Notes: a model not told the origin generated them from the letters alone. DNA of 64,000 nucleotides from JAGVSR01 sp963778225 (GCA_963778225.1 CAVZTR010000005.1:80202-144201), one strand, 5' to 3'. Shown: positions 54,530 through 63,592, numbered from the stretch's first letter. Numbers and translations: made by a program.

Positions 54530-54721
54530 ATGCAGTTCACCGTAGGCCTGAAACTCAACGGACGCGCGCAGCATGTCACAGCCGAAGGTCACGACGCACT
54601 AGCTGCCGCCCAGAGGGTCAAGATCGAACACCCCGATGCGAGCATCACCTATGTTCGCCCAATGAACCGCCGCGGCGACGCCCGCCACCCGGCCGCATCA
54701 ATCGAGCCGGACTTGAACTGA
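54530..54721 (+). CDS. Hypothetical small protein
   Basis: A 63-residue protein with GGAGAG about 6 nt before ATG 54530. The sequence looks folded (QFTVGLKLNGRAQHVTAEGH, then ALAAAQRVKIEHPDASITYV), a short beta-alpha-beta pattern. No family is recognised. Confidence 0.55.
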   Translation: MQFTVGLKLNGRAQHVTAEGHDALAAAQRVKIEHPDASITYVRPMNRRGDARHPAASIEPDLN

Positions 54722-54811
54722 TTTGCCCGGCGCCTTTGCCGCTTTAGCGCCTTCCCTGACGTAGAGCTGAGAGCATCGCGCTAGCGCCAAACTCGCGGCA
54801 CAGTCGTTCCT

Positions 54812-55735
54812 TCAAGCCGGTTCTAGACACTTCATTTCCTGAACTTCGCTCGGTAGCTTCTTGAAAAAATCGACGAGCTTCTCGTAGGAGCCGGCGCGAA
54901 GCGTGGCTTTGCGCCACGCCATATAGATGGTCCGATAGATTTGGCGGTCTTCCAGATCAAGAACCGCAACATCTTCATCGCTGATGAGTTCGCGGTTTGT
55001 ATAGAGACCCGGCATGAACGTAACGCCAAGCCCCATGATCACCATCTCGCGAAGCATGTCGAGGCTGGTCCCCTCGAAGTCGAAGCGAAGTTTGGCCCCA
55101 GCTTCCTCGCAGAGGGGCAGGACACCGTCATGAAGCTTGTGAGCCGGACCCAGCGTAAGCAAGTCCCGGCCCTTCAGATCAGCAAGTGACACCTTGCCTG
55201 ATTTCGCCAGCGGATCGTCAGCGCCTACGACGAGATTGAGCGGCTCCCGGAAGAGAGGAATGGCCACGATATCGCTCGACTGCGAAGGCGACAGCGTGAT
55301 GATCAGGTCATCCTGGCTATCTGCGAGCGTCTTGAAAAGATTGCCCGGCAAGTCTTCGCGCACATGCAGTCGAAGCTGCGGATAGGCGCGGTGGAGGCGA
55401 GGTGCGGCGTACTTGAAAAGGTAAGGGCCGATCGTCGATGGTACGGCGAGCCTCAGGTACCCGGAAAGTTTGTTGTTCTGGAAGCTGGCAATCGCCCGGA
55501 TTTCATTTGCGTCGCGCAACATTCGGCGGGCGATTTCGACCACCTGAACCCCTGCCGCAGTAAGAATGGCGCCCGACGAAGACCGCTCAACAAGTTGAAA
55601 CCCAAGACGCTCCTCCAGTGCCTTGAGTTGCTCGCTGAGCGTCGGTTGGGTCGTATTGGTCCGCTCCGCCGCTCGCCGAAAGTGCTGTGTATCAGCAAGC
55701 GCAACAAGATACTCGAGTTGCCTTAAGTTTGGCAC
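54812..55735 (-). CDS. OxyR-like LysR regulator lacking the peroxide-sensing cysteine
   Basis: A 307-residue LysR protein closest in style to OxyR: HTH from NLRQLEYLVALADTQHFRRA to SEQLKALEERLGFQLVERSS, then an effector domain. In OxyR two cysteines nine residues apart sense peroxide. Here the first position is Lys200 (LGPAHKLHDG) and only Cys209 (PLCEEAG) is kept. Peroxide sensing by the classical disulfide is therefore unlikely. The strand TFMPGLYTNRELISDEDVAV is family-typical. It is divergent from the ABC/HlyD genes, though 530 bp apart. It could be a paralogue with another effector. Confidence 0.85.
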   Translation of the reverse strand: MPNLRQLEYLVALADTQHFRRAAERTNTTQPTLSEQLKALEERLGFQLVERSSSGAILTAAGVQVVEIARRMLRDANEIRAIASFQNNKLSGYLRLAVPSTIGPYLFKYAAPRLHRAYPQLRLHVREDLPGNLFKTLADSQDDLIITLSPSQSSDIVAIPLFREPLNLVVGADDPLAKSGKVSLADLKGRDLLTLGPAHKLHDGVLPLCEEAGAKLRFDFEGTSLDMLREMVIMGLGVTFMPGLYTNRELISDEDVAVLDLEDRQIYRTIYMAWRKATLRAGSYEKLVDFFKKLPSEVQEMKCLEPA

Positions 55736-56263
55736 GCACGCCCCCTCTTCATCGTCTATCCGTGTACAGTCTCATTGCCCTATATTGTGAACAGGACGCG
55801 CCCCAACAATCAGGGTGCGCGGCGAGGTAGCACCACGGGGCACACCTTAGAGGAGACCACTTACCAGTCGGGAGACGAAAAATTGCATTATTTCAGGTCT
55901 GCAATCTGAGATTTCCCGTTGAACAAACAAGCAATATTCGCGTCCACGATGAGACGAAAGCTCGCAGAGCTAGGAGAGGCAATGATCGGAAACAACCGAG
56001 CCGCCCTGCGGCTCGATCGCTTATGCCGATGAATCAATCAGATAAGCTCAACGTGCCAATGCATAAAAGAGTAAGAGAATCATATTTCTGCCGCGCGACG
56101 ATGAGTATTCACGACCGCACCTCGAAAACGGCCGGGATGTACGACGCGCTTGATGAGCGACCAACCGCTCCCATCTGTCGGCTCACGGTCTGCGCCCAAC
56201 ACCTTCACATGAGCGCTTAACGACCACTTCTACAAACCCTCTCAGAACCAACAGCGGAACTCG
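55736..56263. other. Intergenic region upstream of the degenerate ABC gene
   Basis: A 528-bp interval, less GC-rich than its surroundings. It should hold divergent promoters for the OxyR-like regulator and the ABC gene. One small open reading frame (56023-56220) is listed separately at low confidence. I saw no repeat or terminator. Confidence 0.5.
56023..56220 (+). CDS. Possible small protein upstream of the ABC exporter
   Basis: A 65-codon reading from ATG 56023 ending 44 nt before the ABC gene on the same strand. It has three cysteines and a charged N-terminal half (NQSDKLNVPMHKRVRESY). No clear ribosome binding site and no family. Codon usage is only partly like the neighbours. It could be a cargo or leader peptide of the downstream transporter, or non-coding. 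Confidence 0.28.
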   Translation: MPMNQSDKLNVPMHKRVRESYFCRATMSIHDRTSKTAGMYDALDERPTAPICRLTVCAQHLHMSA

Positions 56264-57883
56264 ATGCCCTATCGACCGGACCAAGACCAGCGCACTTGGA
56301 GCGAAATCGTTCGACCTGCGATCCGCATCGTCAGCCTTGACGGACGGGAAATCTTCATTCTGCTGGTCTATACGATTGCGCTTGGCCTAGTTGCGGCCGC
56401 TGTACCGCTCGCCTCGCAAATCCTTGTCAATCAAGCGGCCTTCACTGGCGCAGCACCTCCGATCCTCGCACTGTCGGTCATTGTGCTTGGTGTTCTCCTC
56501 GTTGGCACCTTCATCCGACTGTTCCAGATCCGCGTCGCGTCCTTGATCGCCAAGAGAACTTTTGTTCGGTCGGCGATTGAAGGTACGCGCGCGCTCCTCG
56601 ACAGTCCCTCACAGGCCTACGAGTTCGACGATCGCGAAGTTGCCAATCGCTTCTTCGATGTCATGACGTTTCAGGTCGCGTTTTCCGTATTGGCCTCCGA
56701 AGTTTTGGGAGTGTTGGTCGTCAGTTTAGTCGGCATCGCGATCCTGGCGTTCTACCATCCGCTGTTCTTTTCCTTCAGCATCGTGGTGGCGCTAACGTGC
56801 ATGTTGATCATCGGTTTTTCGGCCAAACAAGGCGTGAAACGCGGCACCAGGCGATCCAGCGAAAAATACCGCGTGGCATTCTGGCTGTCACAGGTTGCCG
56901 AAAACCGATCGATGCTGCGCCAAAGCGACAACAATCGCATTGTCCATTCGATGACGGATGAACTCTCTACCGAATATGTCCGAAGCTACTTCGACTACCT
57001 TCGCCTGTTGCTGTGGCAGAGCGGCGCCCTCTTCCTGATCCAGGCTTTCGCAAGTGCGGCCTTCTTCGGTGTAGGCGGATGGCTAGTCATCAACGGACAG
57101 CTCAGCCTAGGACAATTGGTTGCCGCCGAGATTATCGTATTGTCTAACATGGCGGCCCTAACGCGCTTTTATTTTTACCTCGACAGCTTTTATGAAACGG
57201 TCGTTGCCGCAAGCAAGATAAGCCAGCTGACAGAGGCTAATGCGGGTGACCCAACGCGAGTACCAGCATCGAAATCCGCCAAAATTAGAGGACTTAATCT
57301 GAACTCTGCGATGTTGTGGGAACCCCTCGAACTCAAGAGCGGCGACGTTATAGCCTTGCGTGGACCCTCGCGCCGGAACTGCAGTGTCTTCCTTCAGCGG
57401 ATCGCAGCTTCAGATCGTTTCGACGATGTTACGCTCAAATGGAACAGCGACGCTTCGATCAGCCGGGAAAGCGCGCCAGACCAAGTTCTGTTTTTGGCCC
57501 GCCCTGCCGTCTTACGCATGACGCTGGCCGAGAATTTGTCCCTGTTGAGCGATGCCGATACGCTAAACGCTGCTCGATCCACTGTTCTCGACAACCCACT
57601 GCTGCGTCCGTCCGAACAGACAGATGCTGACCACGTGCTCAACGACGTTGAGATGAGTATCTCCGATCGCGCGCGCTACGCCGTCGCCAGAACCTTCATG
57701 AGTAACCGTCCGGTCGTACTCATCGACATGTTCTTCAACCTCATGGAGGCGGACGACCAGATCACGTTCATCCGCGAGTTCAAAACTCGCTTTCCCGACC
57801 GCATCCTGATGATCAATTCGTTCGACACTGCAATTGATCCCTACATTACCCGCGCTGTGAAGATCCGAGGGACCGACGCATGA
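56264..57883 (+). CDS. ABC-type exporter with degenerate nucleotide-binding domain
   Basis: A 539-residue protein. Residues about 25-320 form a type I exporter membrane domain with six helices (REIFILLVYTIALGLVAAAV, then ILALSVIVLGVLLVGTFIRL, and onward). The C-terminal 200 residues keep the ABC ATPase order but not its chemistry: Walker A is GPSRRNCS near 367 (no GKS/T), the signature is MSISDRARYAVART instead of LSGGQ, and Walker B is VVLIDMFFN (no catalytic Glu). No peptidase or NHLM-type extra domain is evident. The frame is continuous, so this is not a frameshift effect. The stop overlaps the hlyD-like start by 4 nt (ATGA). Related to HlyB/PrtD-type exporters; probably non-ATPase or partnered with another ATPase. 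Confidence 0.82.
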   Translation: MPYRPDQDQRTWSEIVRPAIRIVSLDGREIFILLVYTIALGLVAAAVPLASQILVNQAAFTGAAPPILALSVIVLGVLLVGTFIRLFQIRVASLIAKRTFVRSAIEGTRALLDSPSQAYEFDDREVANRFFDVMTFQVAFSVLASEVLGVLVVSLVGIAILAFYHPLFFSFSIVVALTCMLIIGFSAKQGVKRGTRRSSEKYRVAFWLSQVAENRSMLRQSDNNRIVHSMTDELSTEYVRSYFDYLRLLLWQSGALFLIQAFASAAFFGVGGWLVINGQLSLGQLVAAEIIVLSNMAALTRFYFYLDSFYETVVAASKISQLTEANAGDPTRVPASKSAKIRGLNLNSAMLWEPLELKSGDVIALRGPSRRNCSVFLQRIAASDRFDDVTLKWNSDASISRESAPDQVLFLARPAVLRMTLAENLSLLSDADTLNAARSTVLDNPLLRPSEQTDADHVLNDVEMSISDRARYAVARTFMSNRPVVLIDMFFNLMEADDQITFIREFKTRFPDRILMINSFDTAIDPYITRAVKIRGTDA

Positions 57884-58977
57884 CTCCGGCTTATCTTTCG
57901 CAATCTCTGGCGTACCGGATGCTCAGCACCCCGTGGGCGATCCGCAGATCAATTCGCATGATCTTGGCAACGGCGACCCTAATCATTTTGGCGGTGGTTT
58001 TCATTCCATGGCAGCAAACAGCTGTAGGGGACGGCCGCGTGATCGCCTTCGATCCCGCCGAGCGGCTCCAGATCATCACGGCGAACCTTGATGGCAACAT
58101 CGAGAAGTGGTTCGTTCGCGAAGGCGATCGAGTCAAAAAAGGCGATGTTGTTGCACGTATGGCAGACAACGACCCCGACATCGTGGCCCGCCTGAAAAAA
58201 GAACGCGAAGCGCTCGCACGAGAGATCACCGCGCTGGAACTGTCCGTCACATTGGCCAACAAAAATCAGGAACGCCAAAAAGCGCTTCAGAAGAAAGAAT
58301 TCTCGACCGAATTTAGTGTCGAACAGGCCCGCATTGCAGAGGCGCGGGCACAGAAAGATCTCGCGGACGCTGAAGGCCGTCTTGCGCGGCTCGACACGCA
58401 GATCGCGCGGCAAATGACGTTGGAAATTCGGGCGCCGCGAGATGGGATCGTACAAAGCATTCTCGCTGGCGAGAACAGCGGCCTGCTGAAATCTGGCGTC
58501 CCAATAGCGCATATCGTGCCGGAGACAGATGACAGGACCGTGGAGATCTTCGTAAATGGCGTGGATCTGCCCTTCCTCCGAGTTGGACAGGACGTCCGCC
58601 TGCAGTTCGAAGGATGGCCTGTCCTGCAATTTTCAGGGCTACCGGAAATCTCCACCGGAACGTTTCTTGGAACCGTCAATTTCATTGACCCATCCGACGA
58701 CGGCCGCGGGCGTTTTCGGCTGATCGTGAAGCGGAAGGAAGGCGCTGTTTGGCCGACGCCGCAACAGTTGCGGCAAGGCGTGCGCGCCCGCGGCTGGGTG
58801 CAAATGAACCGCGTGCCACTCTGGTTCGAGCTTTGGCGCCTGATGAATGACTTGCCTCCAGGTACGCCACCCCTGTCGCAACCGAGCGGTTCTACCGTTG
58901 AAACCCCTCAGCCCCAGCAGCGGGAGGCGCCGGCCAGTAACGGCTCCTCGACATCATCGCCAATGACCAGCCGATAA
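57880..58977 (+). CDS. HlyD-family periplasmic adaptor protein
   Basis: A 365-residue adaptor translationally coupled to the ABC gene. One inner-membrane helix (ILATATLIILAVVFIPW) near 28-45, a biotinyl-lipoyl half (IEKWFVREGDRVKKGDVVAR), a long coiled coil (about 105-190, KKEREALAREITALELSVTL and onward), the second lipoyl half (EIRAPRDGIVQSILAGENSG), a beta-barrel domain and a Pro/Ser/Thr tail of about 45 residues. Such adaptors join an inner-membrane transporter to an outer-membrane TolC channel. No tolC gene is in the window. Confidence 0.88.
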   Translation: MTPAYLSQSLAYRMLSTPWAIRRSIRMILATATLIILAVVFIPWQQTAVGDGRVIAFDPAERLQIITANLDGNIEKWFVREGDRVKKGDVVARMADNDPDIVARLKKEREALAREITALELSVTLANKNQERQKALQKKEFSTEFSVEQARIAEARAQKDLADAEGRLARLDTQIARQMTLEIRAPRDGIVQSILAGENSGLLKSGVPIAHIVPETDDRTVEIFVNGVDLPFLRVGQDVRLQFEGWPVLQFSGLPEISTGTFLGTVNFIDPSDDGRGRFRLIVKRKEGAVWPTPQQLRQGVRARGWVQMNRVPLWFELWRLMNDLPPGTPPLSQPSGSTVETPQPQQREAPASNGSSTSSPMTSR

Positions 58978-59386
58978 GGCGCTTACCCCACCGGCCGCGG
59001 AGTTTCAGTTTTCCGCCCCGGCAGTCTGAAATCGAAAGGAGGACGCGCGTTGCAGTAACCCTGCCGCGTGTCCCCCCTTTGCAATTCTGGTGATGTGCTG
59101 CATCGGATCCCAGGACAACAGCGGATTGCGTCCGGCGGTTACAGAGTGGCGCAAGTGACCCATCGCAAACATCAGAGCTGGCAGCGTCGTACCGCATTGA
59201 CGTGAGTTGGGTCAGGCTCACAGTCTGGGCGTGCATTGCTAATGCGCCTGCCCTCCCTCCCGGTGAGCCCACACGCGTCCGACCGGCAATCTGATCCGGG
59301 GCACACACCGGTCTCACAACACGAATTCAGGAACGCTTGTACGCGTTGGTCGTTTAGCGTTCATTGGATCGAAATGGACGATTGTG
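58978..59386. other. Intergenic region with a possible terminator hairpin
   Basis: A 409-bp interval without a gene I can support. An imperfect hairpin at 59035-59080 (AAAGGAGGACGCGCG against CGCGTGTCCCCCCTTT) ends in three Ts and may terminate the hlyD transcript. The rest probably carries the promoter of the GlsB-like gene at 59387. Confidence 0.45.
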
Positions 59387-59668
59387 ATGAGTATCTTTGC
59401 TTGGATTATCGTCGGGCTGATCGCAGGCTGGCTAGCAGAGCAGTTCACCGGCCGCAGCCACGGGTTGGTCACTAACTTGATCGTGGGTGTAGTTGGTGCC
59501 CTGGTCGGCGGATTCTTGTTCGGCAGCCTGTTAGGCTTCGAATACCAGAGGGGCCTCAATCTCGCGACGATCGTGGTTGCGACGGTAGGCGCGGTGGTAT
59601 TCCTGTTCCTTATGGATTGGTTCAGAGGAAGAGATCGTCTCGGCAACGATCCGCGCCGTCTACGTTAA
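59387..59668 (+). CDS. GlsB/YeaQ/YmgE family (transglycosylase-associated) membrane protein
   Basis: A 93-residue protein with three membrane helices: SIFAWIIVGLIAGWLAEQ, LIVGVVGALVGGFLFGSLLG and LATIVVATVGAVVFLFLMDW. Family members are small stress-linked inner-membrane proteins; the 'transglycosylase-associated' label is historical and not proven. ATG 59387 is used; a GTG lies one codon upstream. Confidence 0.88.
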   Translation: MSIFAWIIVGLIAGWLAEQFTGRSHGLVTNLIVGVVGALVGGFLFGSLLGFEYQRGLNLATIVVATVGAVVFLFLMDWFRGRDRLGNDPRRLR

Positions 59669-59694
59669 ACAGCTCAGTTGCGGAAGCTCGGTTT

Positions 59695-60714
59695 TCAGCG
59701 GCGTGACCTGCGCCCGCTCTGGCGCTCAAGCTCGGCATTCAGTTCGGCCCCCAGCAACACGATCGACGCCGAGATCCATATCCAGACCATAAAAGCGATC
59801 ACGGCACCCAGCGATCCATAGGTCTCGTTGTAGCTGTTGAAGTTCGCGACATACCAAGAGAACAGGGCAGAGGCCGCGACCCACAGGACTGCAGCAACCA
59901 CGCTACCAACCGACACCCACCGCCAACTCGGAGGAATTCGGCTGGGACCAAACCGGTAAAGTAGCCCGATGCCTAGAATGATGATCGCAAAGAGGATCGG
60001 CCAACGGCCTAGATTGATCAATGTCCCGGAGGATCCCGAGAGACCCACAAACGCGAGGACCGCTGGAATTACAACGATCGCTGCGAGCGCAACAATTACC
60101 ATCGCAATGGCGCCCAGCGTGAACGTGAGCGAGATCCCGTTGAGACGCAGAAAGCTGCGATCCTCTTGTGTGTCGTAGACGACGTTAAGCCCCTCGAACA
60201 TCGCTTTGATGCCGTTGTTAGCGCTCCACAGCGCGATTGCCAATCCCGTCACGGCCGCCACGCTCAAGTTATTCGTCGGCTGGCTGGCGATGCGCTGCAT
60301 CTGTTCACCGACGATGTTAATCGCTGCCTCAGGAACCACTCCTGACAAGTTCCGCAGTTGATCCGCGATCGTGTTCGGATCAATGATGATCCCTGCGATT
60401 GAGACCAGAGCGGTGAGAGCCGGAAAAAGTGCGAGTAGCCCGTAGAAGGTTATGCCGGCCGCGACGAGGAGAATGCGATCGTTCGAAAATTCTGTGTAGG
60501 TGCGCTTCAGTATTGCCCACCAACCTGCATGCGCCTGGCTCGCCGGCCGTTCAGCGACATTCACGCGAGTGGTGGCGCGCAACGTAGGTGTCTCTTTAGC
60601 GACCCTGGTCACCCGCCGTCTTCGCAGCGCCGTGGCCATGAGAGTCCCCACGGCCGCCGCGGCAAACTTCTCAAGCACGCCTTCATTTGCCGACTTCCTG
60701 CCACCGAAAACCAT
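59695..60714 (-). CDS. YihY/BrkB family membrane protein
   Basis: A 339-residue protein with a basic cytoplasmic N-terminus of about 60 residues and six membrane segments. The family motif AAGITFYGLLALFPALTALV is followed by GLAIALWSANNGIKAMFEGL and, at the C-terminus, NETYGSLGAVIAFMVWIWIS. Once annotated as RNase BN, the family is now regarded as inner-membrane transport-like proteins of unknown substrate. Confidence 0.9.
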   Translation of the reverse strand: MVFGGRKSANEGVLEKFAAAAVGTLMATALRRRRVTRVAKETPTLRATTRVNVAERPASQAHAGWWAILKRTYTEFSNDRILLVAAGITFYGLLALFPALTALVSIAGIIIDPNTIADQLRNLSGVVPEAAINIVGEQMQRIASQPTNNLSVAAVTGLAIALWSANNGIKAMFEGLNVVYDTQEDRSFLRLNGISLTFTLGAIAMVIVALAAIVVIPAVLAFVGLSGSSGTLINLGRWPILFAIIILGIGLLYRFGPSRIPPSWRWVSVGSVVAAVLWVAASALFSWYVANFNSYNETYGSLGAVIAFMVWIWISASIVLLGAELNAELERQSGRRSRR

Positions 60715-60875
60715 TCTGGACGATGTCTTTCTTCTGGATGCGGATGACGATGTAACGAGCGGCTCTGCAATGCGTTCCTGCGCCTCCCTCTACGATCGTC
60801 ATGTCGCGTCTCCAAACCAAGTCGTCTGAATGGTTTGAAGGGCCACGCTTTCGCCTCCCCACACAACGTCAAAGA

Positions 60876-61718
60876 CTAACGAACCGGCGCCACCAACGCC
60901 TCGAGACGCTCAGCGAGTTTCTTAAGGTCCCAATCGCTGGCGAGCTGAGCGGCATCGCTCCATTTTGGTTTCTGGTTGCGGATCGGCGGCAAAGGCGCCG
61001 TCTTGTCCATTGTTGCGATCTTCTTATACAGGCGCAGCTGATCGGCATGAGCAGCAAAGCGGCCCGCGGCGAGTAGCTGTTCGATAGAGCCATAGCGCTT
61101 GAGAAGCGCGGCAGCGCTCACGGGGCCAACGCCCGCCATGCCGGGGATTCGATCGGAAGCATCCCCCCGCAGCGCTATGAAGTCGGGCACCTGCGCGGGC
61201 TCCACTCCGTAGCGGTCCCGCACCTCGTCGGGACCAATCCTCGCCAATTCGCCCGCGCGGATGGGCTGGAGGATAGTTGTCTTGGCTGAAACCAACTGGA
61301 ACGCATCACGGTCGCCGCTGGCCACGACGCAAGTTCCGCCATTGCGCTCTTCGCGCACCACCGCCGCCGCCAAAAAGTCGTCAGCTTCGTATCCCGGCGC
61401 TTTAGCAGACAAGAAACCGCACGCCGTTACAAATGTCGGCAAGATGTCGAGCTGTTCGAGGAGCTCATCATCAAAGGTGCGACCAGCCTGATAGTCGGGC
61501 AGCGCCTTGTGCCGATAGGTCGGCTGATCAAGCGTGTCCCAGCCAACGATCACGGCACGAGGATGTTCGGACGCGTAGAACCGAAGCAGGAAATTCGCAA
61601 AACCCACGATCGCCCCTGCACCCTTGTTTCCACGCCTGCGAATAGATTTCGGCAGCGCGTGATAGGCGCGGTGCGCAAATGAATCACCGTCAATGATCAG
61701 GAGAGGTCTGCGCATCAC
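60876..61718 (-). CDS. 5'-3' exonuclease / flap endonuclease (stand-alone PolA N-domain-like)
   Basis: A 280-residue protein homologous to the 5' nuclease domain of DNA polymerase I or the Xni/ExoIX group. Metal-binding carboxylates appear in LLIIDGDSFAHRAYHALP, in APGYEADDFLAAAVVREE and in VVASGDRDAFQLVS. The helix-hairpin-helix-type region PDFIALRGDASDRIPGMAGV and VGPVSAAALLKRYG follows. No polymerase domain is attached. It converges on nothing close; the PP2C-kinase gene is upstream on the same strand. ATG 61718 or 61715 is the start. Confidence 0.9.
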   Translation of the reverse strand: MMRRPLLIIDGDSFAHRAYHALPKSIRRRGNKGAGAIVGFANFLLRFYASEHPRAVIVGWDTLDQPTYRHKALPDYQAGRTFDDELLEQLDILPTFVTACGFLSAKAPGYEADDFLAAAVVREERNGGTCVVASGDRDAFQLVSAKTTILQPIRAGELARIGPDEVRDRYGVEPAQVPDFIALRGDASDRIPGMAGVGPVSAAALLKRYGSIEQLLAAGRFAAHADQLRLYKKIATMDKTAPLPPIRNQKPKWSDAAQLASDWDLKKLAERLEALVAPVR

Positions 61719-61742
61719 CTAACGCTTCCATTCACACAGACA

Positions 61743-61794
61743 GAACCGACCACGGCATTACGGAAGAACGCAGAAGTTCGTCAGAAGATGCTCT
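61743..61794. repeat. Left copy of an imperfect direct repeat flanking the PP2C-kinase gene
   Basis: A 52-nt stretch between the exonuclease and the PP2C-kinase gene resembles 63901-63954. The last 16 bases (CGTCAGAAGATGCTCT, 61779-61794) are identical, and the preceding 36 are about 70% alike with small gaps. The copies are 2160 bp apart, on either side of the PP2C-kinase gene. Confidence 0.5.
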
Positions 61795-61849
61795 CTGAAA
61801 CGTGCACGACCAAAATGCGCTCCGCGGCGGCGGCCGTCTCCGCGCGCCG

Positions 61850-63592
61850 TTATCGCGTCGCCAGCAGCCACACGATGATCAGGAACAGCACGAGGGAGAG
61901 GATTTTCCAGAACAGCAGCGGGTTGCGTTCGGTTAGGGGCATGAAGGCGCGGGGGGCGAATGCGTCGCTCGGGCGGTCGAGGTCGGCGACGAACTCGGAC
62001 ATGTCTTCATATCGTGCGTCCGGGTCGATGCTCACGGCCTTACGCAGGGCATAGTCCATCCATTCAGGCACGCGAGGGGACAGCTGCGGAGCCGGGACAT
62101 AAAACAATGCGGCTTGCGCCTTGCGCGTCGTCGCCTCCCATACGGGATCGCTATAAGGCCGGAGCCCCGTCAGCATCTCGTAGGCGATGACGCCAAGAGA
62201 ATAGAAGTCGGACCTCTCGGTGCCCGGGCGTCCGAGGAAATATTCCGGTGCCGAATACTGGTGCGTGCCGAGCACATCGCCGGTCTCCATTGCCGGCATG
62301 GCCTCGCTCACACCCGATACGCGCACGGAGCCCAAATCGATGATCTTCACCGTGCCGTTGGTGTCGATCATGATGTTTTCGGGGCGGATGTCTTGATGCA
62401 GCATTTCCTTGCGGTGGAAGGCGCGCAAACCCTTTGAGATCTGTTCGATGATAACGCGAACCTGGGGCAGGCTCGGCTGGGGATTGTCGTTCATCCATTG
62501 GCGCAGCGTCTGGCCATCGAGCAGTTCGGTAACCGTGTAGAGGCTGTTGCGCGGGCGCTCAGTTTTCACGGCGGCGACGACGTGCGGCGAGTTCAGGCGG
62601 CGCGCGACCCACTCCTCCATCGCCAGCCGCCGGCGCGCGTGCTGGCTGTCTCGAACGGCGGGTGCCAGAACCTTGAGCGCCACCTGCCGCCCGGCTTCGC
62701 TGTCGATTGCCACGTAGACCTGGCTTCGGTCCGTGGCATGGATCTCGCGCACGATGCGGAAGCCGTCGATGTCGAACGGAATGCGCGGCACGACGGCGGC
62801 AACGGACTGTTCGGCGTCGAAGGCCGTATCCTGCGCAGTCTTCTCGGCCACGGCATCGATGCGGATGATCTGGACCGTCAGATTGTCATTGCTTCCGAGA
62901 GCGAGCGCGCGATCGACGATGGCGCGGGCGGCTTCATCGAGGCTTGCGGCGTTGATAATGAGAGCGGCCATCTCGCGCGGGTCGACGAACTCGTGCACGC
63001 CATCGGTGGTGAGAACGAACACATCGCCGGAATTCAGATCGGCGGCCTGGTAGTCGATCTCGACATCCGGTTCGACGCCCATGGCGCGATTGAGATAGCG
63101 CTCGGTCTGCGAGAGCGCGAGATAATGATCGCGCGTGAGCTGCTCGAGGTTGTCTCCGGCGAGGCTGTAGACCCGGCTGTCGCCGACGTGGAAGATATGA
63201 GCGGACCGGCCCTTGAAGATAACCGCGCTCAGCGTGGTGACGTAGCCGCGATTGCCATGCAGACCATTGCGGCGGCTCTCGCCGTGGAGCCATGAGTTAG
63301 CTGCGCGGATCACGCGCTCGCCGGCCGTCTTGGCGCTCCAGGTGTCGGACGTGCAATAGTAATCAGTCAGGACGCTTTTGACGGCGATCTCGGCTGCGAT
63401 CCGGCTGACGGTGCTGGAGGAGAGGCCGTCTGCGACAGCAACGGCGATCCCCTTCAGCGACAGGTCCGCGCCTTCAGGAATGAGTGCGCCGTAGAAATCC
63501 TGGTTGGCGGGTTTGGGCCCCGTTTCAGAGCACGCGCCGATCGTGACTGCGAGCTTAGTTCCCGATGGCGTCGGCATGCGTTCCTGCGGCAA
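61850..63592 (-). CDS. Bifunctional PP2C-type phosphatase / serine-threonine kinase, membrane-anchored
   Basis: A 580-residue fusion. A PP2C phosphatase domain (about 10-255) has metal-site motifs GIAVAVADGLSSSTVSRIAA, IFHVGDSRVYSLAG, VLTTDGVHEFV and GSNDNLTVQI. A kinase domain (about 272-540) has VALKVLAP (Lys), the catalytic HQDIRPENIMID (HQD in place of HRD), IIDLGSV (DLG in place of DFG) and GTHQYSAPEYFLG. A C-terminal helix (FWKILSLVLFLIIVWLLA) anchors it. ATG 63592 is chosen; ATG 63577 is possible. The target protein is unknown. Imperfect direct repeats lie on both sides. Confidence 0.88.
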   Translation of the reverse strand: MPQERMPTPSGTKLAVTIGACSETGPKPANQDFYGALIPEGADLSLKGIAVAVADGLSSSTVSRIAAEIAVKSVLTDYYCTSDTWSAKTAGERVIRAANSWLHGESRRNGLHGNRGYVTTLSAVIFKGRSAHIFHVGDSRVYSLAGDNLEQLTRDHYLALSQTERYLNRAMGVEPDVEIDYQAADLNSGDVFVLTTDGVHEFVDPREMAALIINAASLDEAARAIVDRALALGSNDNLTVQIIRIDAVAEKTAQDTAFDAEQSVAAVVPRIPFDIDGFRIVREIHATDRSQVYVAIDSEAGRQVALKVLAPAVRDSQHARRRLAMEEWVARRLNSPHVVAAVKTERPRNSLYTVTELLDGQTLRQWMNDNPQPSLPQVRVIIEQISKGLRAFHRKEMLHQDIRPENIMIDTNGTVKIIDLGSVRVSGVSEAMPAMETGDVLGTHQYSAPEYFLGRPGTERSDFYSLGVIAYEMLTGLRPYSDPVWEATTRKAQAALFYVPAPQLSPRVPEWMDYALRKAVSIDPDARYEDMSEFVADLDRPSDAFAPRAFMPLTERNPLLFWKILSLVLFLIIVWLLATR

